A stretch of DNA of 17,168 bases. Origin: Methylotenera sp. (GTDB lineage: Bacteria > Pseudomonadota > Gammaproteobacteria > Burkholderiales > Methylophilaceae). Positions 13,014-17,168 of the stretch are shown here, piece by piece. Location: assembly GCA_013816325.1 (NCBI GenBank), contig JACDEP010000006.1, forward strand, positions 1 to 17,168, written 5' to 3'. The notes beneath the pieces were generated by a model. The model did no database searches, was not told the DNA's origin, and saw only the letters and a program-made list of their open reading frames with translations. Positions within the stretch are counted from its first letter, which is position 1. Each line of letters starts with the position of its first letter. A program made the translations under genes and the position numbers.

Positions 13014-14636
13014 ATGGTTTATATGACTTTAGGTTCATCAATACGTAAACGGCGAAAATCACTGAATATCACTTTGCAATCCCTTGCCGGCACTATTCAA
13101 GCAGATGCCGGCAATTTGTCTCGCATTGAACGCGGTGAGTTAGGTGTTTCTGAAACTATGCTACGCAAAATTGCCGAAGCTCTAGATTGCTCGCCGGCTT
13201 ATTTGTATATGCAAAGTGACGATGCCTTAAGTGCGCAAGAAAACAGTCAAGCTTACCTCGTTAACTCCAGCAGCAATAATAAATTACCAACGAATAAAAG
13301 GCCGCACGTATTGGCTAAGGATTTCGTTCATTGGTTCCGCTCTGCTGCGCCTTATATCCATGCATTCGGCGGGCGGACATTTGTCATCGCCTTTGGTGGC
13401 GAGGTCGTTAATGACAAGCAATTTGTGGCGCTTTCGCACGACTTAAATCTATTAGCCAGCTTGGAAGTTAGGCTGGTATTGGTGCATGGGGCTCGCCCCC
13501 AGATTGAACACCGGTTGAGACGCGCGAAGCTGGAAACCAAGCTAGTCAATGGCTTGCGAGTCACTGATGACGATGCGATGGAAGCCGTAAAAGAAGCTAA
13601 CGGCGCTATCCGAGTAGAAATCGAGGCATTATTATCAATGGGTTTGGTCAACTCCCCGATGGCAGGTTCTGATATTCGCGTGGCGAGCGGCAACTTTGTA
13701 ACTGCCAAACCGCTAGGTGTGCGTGAAGGCATTGATTTACAGCATACCGGTGAAGTACGCCGAGTTGATGCTATCGGCATACAAAAACGGTTGGATGACG
13801 GTGAATTGGTGATGCTCTCCCCGCTTGGTTATTCGCCAACAGGAGAGGCTTTTAATTTGAGTCTAGAAGACGTTGCCGTAAGTGCGGCGATTGCGCTGGA
13901 TGCCGATAAGCTGATCTTCTTGATGGATTCCGAAGGCGTACATAACTTACGCGGTGAGTTGCTGCGTGAGATGACCGCAGAAAAAGCCAAAAACCTGCTA
14001 CGGAACGTTCAAGATAACGAGCAAGCCATCCATATTTCGGAAGATATCAATTATTATCTGCCCGCCGCAGTAAGAGCTTGTGAGCATGGCGTAGCACGCA
14101 CGCACTTGATATCACGGCATATCGATGGCGCCATTATCCAAGAGCTATTTACGCATGACGGTATCGGCACAATGGTGACCGAACTTACTCTTGAAAGCAT
14201 GCGTCAAGCAGATATTGAGGATGTGGGTGGCATTTTGAAACTCATTGAACCTTTAGAAAATGAAGGCATTTTGGTGCGACGTGGCCGGGAACGCATTGAA
14301 ATGGAAATCAACCATTTTTATGTAATGGAACATGATGGTCGCGTAATTGGCTGCGCTGCGTTATACCCTTTTGCAACTGAAAAAACTGCGGAGTTTGCTT
14401 GCTTAGCCATAGATCCGGCTTACCGGGGCGGTGGCCGGGGCGACAAGTTGTTTAACTATTGCCAAGAGCGAGCTAAGCAACAAGGATGCAAAACCTTATT
14501 TTGCCTCACCACTCGGACCGAACATTGGTTCTTGGAGCGCGGTTTTGTTGAACAGAATGTAGAAAAGCTGCCCACTGAAAAGCAAAGCTTGTATAACTTC
14601 CAGCGGAAATCTAAGGTCTTTTACAAAACGCTTTAG
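13014..14636 (+). CDS. argA: N-acetylglutamate synthase with an N-terminal XRE-type HTH domain
   Basis: A 540-residue single open frame joins three domains. Residues about 4-68 are a Cro/CI (XRE) helix-turn-helix: LGSSIRKRRKSLNITLQSLA, then the recognition region GNLSRIERGE, then LRKIAEALDCSPAYLY. Residues 69-97 are a polar linker. Residues about 98-395 are the amino-acid-kinase-like, arginine-sensing domain of ArgA (FVIAFGGEVV, LVLVHGARPQIE, GLRVTDDDAME, SGNFVTAKPLGV, HDGIGTMV). Residues about 396-540 are the GNAT acetyltransferase domain (GGILKLIEPLENEGILVRR, acetyl-CoA loop YRGGGRGDKL, LTTRTEHWFLERGF, YNFQRKSKV). The enzyme makes N-acetylglutamate from glutamate and acetyl-CoA, the first step of arginine synthesis. 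E. coli ArgA is about 443 residues and lacks the HTH part; the extra length matches it. ATG at 13014 or 13023 could start it, and neither has a ribosome-binding site. A TTG at 13311 could give an enzyme-only form. Confidence 0.93.
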   Translation: MVYMTLGSSIRKRRKSLNITLQSLAGTIQADAGNLSRIERGELGVSETMLRKIAEALDCSPAYLYMQSDDALSAQENSQAYLVNSSSNNKLPTNKRPHVLAKDFVHWFRSAAPYIHAFGGRTFVIAFGGEVVNDKQFVALSHDLNLLASLEVRLVLVHGARPQIEHRLRRAKLETKLVNGLRVTDDDAMEAVKEANGAIRVEIEALLSMGLVNSPMAGSDIRVASGNFVTAKPLGVREGIDLQHTGEVRRVDAIGIQKRLDDGELVMLSPLGYSPTGEAFNLSLEDVAVSAAIALDADKLIFLMDSEGVHNLRGELLREMTAEKAKNLLRNVQDNEQAIHISEDINYYLPAAVRACEHGVARTHLISRHIDGAIIQELFTHDGIGTMVTELTLESMRQADIEDVGGILKLIEPLENEGILVRRGRERIEMEINHFYVMEHDGRVIGCAALYPFATEKTAEFACLAIDPAYRGGGRGDKLFNYCQERAKQQGCKTLFCLTTRTEHWFLERGFVEQNVEKLPTEKQSLYNFQRKSKVFYKTL

Positions 14637-14666
14637 TAGGCATTTTTAGTGATTGTGGGAATGGTT

Positions 14667-14675
14667 TGATACAAT
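14667..14675 (+). promoter_or_regulatory. candidate extended -10 promoter of argB
   Basis: TGA followed by TACAAT (14667-14675) fits the extended -10 pattern and lies 44 bases before the argB ATG. No clear -35 is seen. It would let argB be transcribed separately from argA, which ends at 14636 without an obvious terminator. Confidence 0.45.
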
Positions 14676-14719
14676 TCCTTTCATTACAACATTAACCTCG
14701 AAAAATCACGAGTTACATT

Positions 14720-15604
14720 ATGCTAAACGAAACATTACCTACACAAAAAGCGCAAACATTGGCAGAGGCACTGCCCTATATCAAACGCTTTTTCGATAAG
14801 ACTATTGTCATTAAATATGGCGGCAATGCAATGACGGATCATCATCTGAAAGAATGCTTTGCACAAGATGTGGTATTGCTCAAACTGGTAGGCATGAACC
14901 CGGTGGTGGTGCATGGTGGCGGGCCGCAGATTAATGAGATGCTGGATAGGCTAGGTAAGAAAGGTGAGTTTATTCAGGGCATGCGTGTAACTGATGACGA
15001 AACCATGGATGTGGTAGAAATGGTATTGGGCGGTCAGGTGAACAAAGAAATCGTTAACTTGATTAACCGTCATGGCGGCAAGGCAGTTGGCTTAACTGGC
15101 CAGGATGGCAATTTTATCCATGCACAAAAATTGCTGATGGAAGACATCAATGACCGGACTAAAATGATCGATATCGGCCAAGTGGGCGAAATCACCGGTA
15201 TAGACCCCAGCATTATCAATTTCCTCGACACTGGGGATTTTATACCGGTAGTTGCGCCAATCGGTGTAGGTGAAGGCGGAGAAACCTATAACATCAATGC
15301 TGACGTAGTAGCGGGAAAATTGGCTGAAATATTGGGCGCGGAAAAGTTGATCCTGCTCACTAACACACCTGGTGTATTGGATAAAAGCGGCAAGTTACTA
15401 ACTGGTTTGACGCCAAAACAGATTGATGACTTGGTTGCAGATGGCACCCTTTCCGGTGGTATGTTGCCGAAAATCAGCTCTGCGCTAGACGCAGCACGTA
15501 GTGGCGTTAAATCTGTTCACATCATTGATGGCCGTGTGGAGCATGCTCTGCTTTTAGAGGTGTTAACGGACGAAGGTGTAGGCACATTAATCAAAGCCAA
15601 ATAA
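14720..15604 (+). CDS. argB: acetylglutamate kinase
   Basis: ArgB phosphorylates N-acetylglutamate with ATP, the second step of arginine synthesis, directly after the ArgA reaction. The 294-residue amino-acid kinase has the ATP-site Lys in TIVIKYGGNAM, the substrate loop PVVVHGGGPQIN, QGMRVTDDETMDVVEM, TYNINADVVAGKLAEIL, LLTNTPGVLDKSGKLL and a C-terminal GVGTLI. The N-terminal helix before the first strand (about residues 5-24) is the feature known in arginine-inhibited hexameric enzymes, so feedback inhibition by arginine is inferred. ATG at 14720 starts 83 bases after argA and has a poor ribosome-binding site. Several motifs are recognisably paralogous to the kinase-like domain of the neighbouring ArgA. 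Confidence 0.97.
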   Translation: MLNETLPTQKAQTLAEALPYIKRFFDKTIVIKYGGNAMTDHHLKECFAQDVVLLKLVGMNPVVVHGGGPQINEMLDRLGKKGEFIQGMRVTDDETMDVVEMVLGGQVNKEIVNLINRHGGKAVGLTGQDGNFIHAQKLLMEDINDRTKMIDIGQVGEITGIDPSIINFLDTGDFIPVVAPIGVGEGGETYNINADVVAGKLAEILGAEKLILLTNTPGVLDKSGKLLTGLTPKQIDDLVADGTLSGGMLPKISSALDAARSGVKSVHIIDGRVEHALLLEVLTDEGVGTLIKAK

Positions 15605-15730
15605 TCTTAGCCTTCACTATTTGCTGATACTTTGTTGGCTTCCTCACAACTTCTTTGCCGTAACAATCCCACTGTTAGCGTCAGTTACTCGTTGCCGCCG
15701 CTTCCCAGCTACATCCTATAGGCTAATATA

Positions 15731-16363
15731 ATGTCGTCTAAAGTCTACATATTCGATTTAGATGACACTCTACACAATGCCTCCGCGCACATTTTTCCAG
15801 TGATGAGTCGCGCCATGACGCAATACATCATGAGTCACCTGGAAATGGATGAGCTAGCTGCATATCAACTACGCCAACATTACTGGCGCATTTATGGCGC
15901 TACATTAAAAGGCCTGATGAGGCATCATGGTGTTGACCCCTACCATTTCCTACATGAAACCCATCAATTAATCACGCTGCCTGAAATGGTATTGCAGACC
16001 AAGCGCTTGCGGCACATACTACAAAACCTATATGGGCGTAAAGTCATCTTCACCAATGCCCCACGAAACTATGCGCTTCGCGTGCTGGATCTATTAGGCA
16101 TCGGTGATTGTTTTGAGTTGGTATTTAGTGTGGAATCAGCACGTTTTCATGCTAAGCCATCGGTGCGCGGTTTTGAAATACTGTTGAAAACTATCAGGGC
16201 AAAAGGCAGCGATTGTGTGATGTTGGAAGATAACTTACCTGCACTCATGACGGCTAAACGGCTGGGCATGAAAACCATCTGGGTGAGCAAGCGTTTGCAT
16301 AAACCTTGCTATATAGACTATAGAATAAACGGAGTGTTAGCACTTACTCACATTAAGCTATAA
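15731..16363 (+). CDS. HAD-superfamily pyrimidine 5'-nucleotidase
   Basis: A 210-residue HAD phosphatase of the pyrimidine 5'-nucleotidase (Sdt1/Phm8-like) group, which would dephosphorylate pyrimidine nucleoside monophosphates in the cytoplasm. Motif I is YIFDLDDTLHN with the nucleophile Asp9 and acid/base Asp11. The helical cap contains YWRIYGATLKGLMRHHGVDP, typical of this subgroup. Motif II is VIFTNAP, the motif III Lys is in FHAKPS, and motif IV is MLEDNLPALMTAKRLGM. The start ATG at 15731 sits directly before the first strand; AGG about eight bases upstream is the only ribosome-binding candidate. The position between argB and slmA is, to my knowledge, common in betaproteobacteria and supports the call. 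The true substrate is not determined by sequence. Confidence 0.9.
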   Translation: MSSKVYIFDLDDTLHNASAHIFPVMSRAMTQYIMSHLEMDELAAYQLRQHYWRIYGATLKGLMRHHGVDPYHFLHETHQLITLPEMVLQTKRLRHILQNLYGRKVIFTNAPRNYALRVLDLLGIGDCFELVFSVESARFHAKPSVRGFEILLKTIRAKGSDCVMLEDNLPALMTAKRLGMKTIWVSKRLHKPCYIDYRINGVLALTHIKL

Positions 16364-16381
16364 TCCTCAAAAAGCATTACC

Positions 16382-16408
16382 TCAATCACCATAATCACCA
16401 TAATCAAA
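16382..16408 (+). repeat. short 9-bp tandem repeat before slmA
   Basis: TCAATCACC, ATAATCACC and ATAATCAAA follow one another between the nucleotidase stop and the slmA ribosome-binding site. It looks like a small slippage-prone tract; no function is evident. Confidence 0.6.
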
Positions 16409-16429
16409 AAAATAATCAGGGAAGGAAAT

Positions 16430-16987
16430 ATGGCTTGCGAACGCAAACAACAAATCTTGGAAACTCTGGCGAAGATGCTGGAATCCCCTAAACGCGAGAA
16501 GATCACTACGGCTTCATTAGCAGCAAAACTGGATGTTTCAGAGGCTGCACTCTACCGTCACTTTGCTAACAAAGCACAGATGTTTGAGGGATTGATCGAG
16601 TTTATTGAAGAGACGATTTTTGGCCTGATTAATAAAATCAGCACTGAAGAAACTGACGGTCAAAAACAAATCCAGCGCACTATTACCATGCTGCTTGCAT
16701 TTGCTGAAAAAAATGCAGGCATGACTCGCGTGCTTATTGGCGACGCATTGGTGAATGAAGACGACAGCCTGCAATTACGCATCAATCAGCTTTATGACCG
16801 CATTGAGGTTACCCTCAAACAAAGTCTGCGTATCGCGGAAACACAAATCGGTAATCAAGGTGACATTGAAGCAAAAGCCAACTTGTTAATCTGTTTTGTT
16901 GTTGGTCGCTGGCACCAATATGCCAAAAGCGGGTTTAAGCGCAAACCGCTGGAGTATATGCAGCAACAATTAGCGTTGGTGTCGTAA
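16430..16987 (+). CDS. slmA: nucleoid occlusion factor SlmA (TetR family)
   Basis: SlmA is a TetR-fold DNA-binding protein that, bound to specific chromosomal sites, blocks FtsZ assembly over the nucleoid. The 185-residue protein shows the N-terminal RKQQILETLAKMLESP, the helix-turn-helix ITTASLAAKLDVSEAALYRH followed by FANKAQMFEGLIEFIEE, and the C-terminal helices with VLIGDALVNEDDSLQLRINQ and VVGRWHQYAKSGFKRKP, all typical of SlmA as opposed to generic TetR repressors. The ATG has a good ribosome-binding site (GGAAGGAAAT). It follows the nucleotidase by 66 bases, probably on the same transcript, and ends at a bidirectional terminator. Confidence 0.95.
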   Translation: MACERKQQILETLAKMLESPKREKITTASLAAKLDVSEAALYRHFANKAQMFEGLIEFIEETIFGLINKISTEETDGQKQIQRTITMLLAFAEKNAGMTRVLIGDALVNEDDSLQLRINQLYDRIEVTLKQSLRIAETQIGNQGDIEAKANLLICFVVGRWHQYAKSGFKRKPLEYMQQQLALVS

Positions 16988-16997
16988 TTATCCGCAT

Positions 16998-17027
16998 AAA
17001 AAAAGCCAGCTGACGCTGGCTTTTTTT
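16998..17027. terminator. bidirectional Rho-independent terminator between slmA and the convergent gene
   Basis: Seven A, GCCAGC (17005-17010), a TGAC loop, GCTGGC (17015-17020) and seven T form a perfect 13-bp stem with T tracts in both directions. It serves slmA and the minus-strand gene ending at 17038. Confidence 0.92.
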
Positions 17028-17037
17028 ACTTTGTTAA

Positions 17038-17168
17038 CTAATGGTTACCTTTACCATGTCCATTGCCATGATCTTTGCCCCCACCGCCATGGTCATTTCC
17101 GCCACGGTCGTGGTCATTATGATCATCGCGGTCACGTTTATACCCTTGTTTGTCCCAGTAGTCACGGT
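17038..17168 (-). CDS. C-terminal fragment of a His/Gly/Asp-rich protein (5' end outside the window)
   Basis: The last 131 bases read, on the minus strand, an open frame of 42 residues ending in TAG (17040-17038). The visible part starts RDYWDKQGYKRDRDDH and continues as a low-complexity tail rich in His, Asp, Gly and Asn, ending GHGKGNH. A terminator stands directly downstream, which supports this as a real 3' end. His/Asp-rich tails can bind divalent metals (for example Ni2+ or Cu2+), but the protein family is not recognisable from this piece; an envelope protein is one possibility. The start and most of the gene lie beyond 17168. Confidence 0.6.
   Translation of the reverse strand, partial: RDYWDKQGYKRDRDDHNDHDRGGNDHGGGGKDHGNGHGKGNH

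Overview
The window looks like chromosomal DNA of a betaproteobacterium, most likely a Methylophilaceae methylotroph (Methylotenera/Methylophilus-like). The reasons are the moderate A+T content, the grouping of tkt, gap, pgk, pyk and purC, and the argA-argB-HAD nucleotidase-slmA order. The taxonomic call rests on gene order and protein resemblance recalled from memory, not on a search.

Layout. Bases 1-862 hold an upstream terminator and a VIT1/CCC1-type metal transporter gene (+). Bases 874-8801 are a minus-strand block that reads tkt, gap, pgk, pykA, purC, a DUF1232 membrane protein and ppa in transcription order. This block feeds triose phosphate to pyruvate (gap, pgk, pykA), rearranges pentose phosphates (tkt), makes a purine intermediate (purC) and removes the pyrophosphate released by biosynthesis (ppa). 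It is not one operon: good terminators follow tkt, pgk and ppa, and ppa has its own near-consensus promoter. The gap-pgk spacer can fold into a branched RNA. Bases 8802-9176 are a divergent regulatory region. Bases 9177-10404 (+) hold a secreted BON-domain protein and a decaying SDR gene with two in-frame TAA codons and a 17-bp tandem duplication over its start. Bases 10434-12078 (-) hold a two-gene unit, a thioredoxin-like protein followed by a Gfo/Idh/MocA oxidoreductase. Bases 12213-16987 (+) hold rsmE, an unusual argA, argB, a pyrimidine 5'-nucleotidase and slmA, closed by a bidirectional terminator. The last 131 bases are the 3' end of a minus-strand gene encoding a His/Gly/Asp-rich tail.

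The most interesting item is the argA gene. It encodes a complete N-acetylglutamate synthase (kinase-like plus GNAT domains) preceded in frame by an XRE-type helix-turn-helix domain of about 70 residues. Its short promoter region carries a perfect 10-bp inverted repeat whose arms coincide with the likely -35 and -10 boxes. Together these suggest an arginine-pathway enzyme that also binds DNA and may repress its own gene. That is inference from sequence; the ORF itself is uninterrupted. No tRNA, rRNA, CRISPR array, insertion sequence or phage attachment site was seen.
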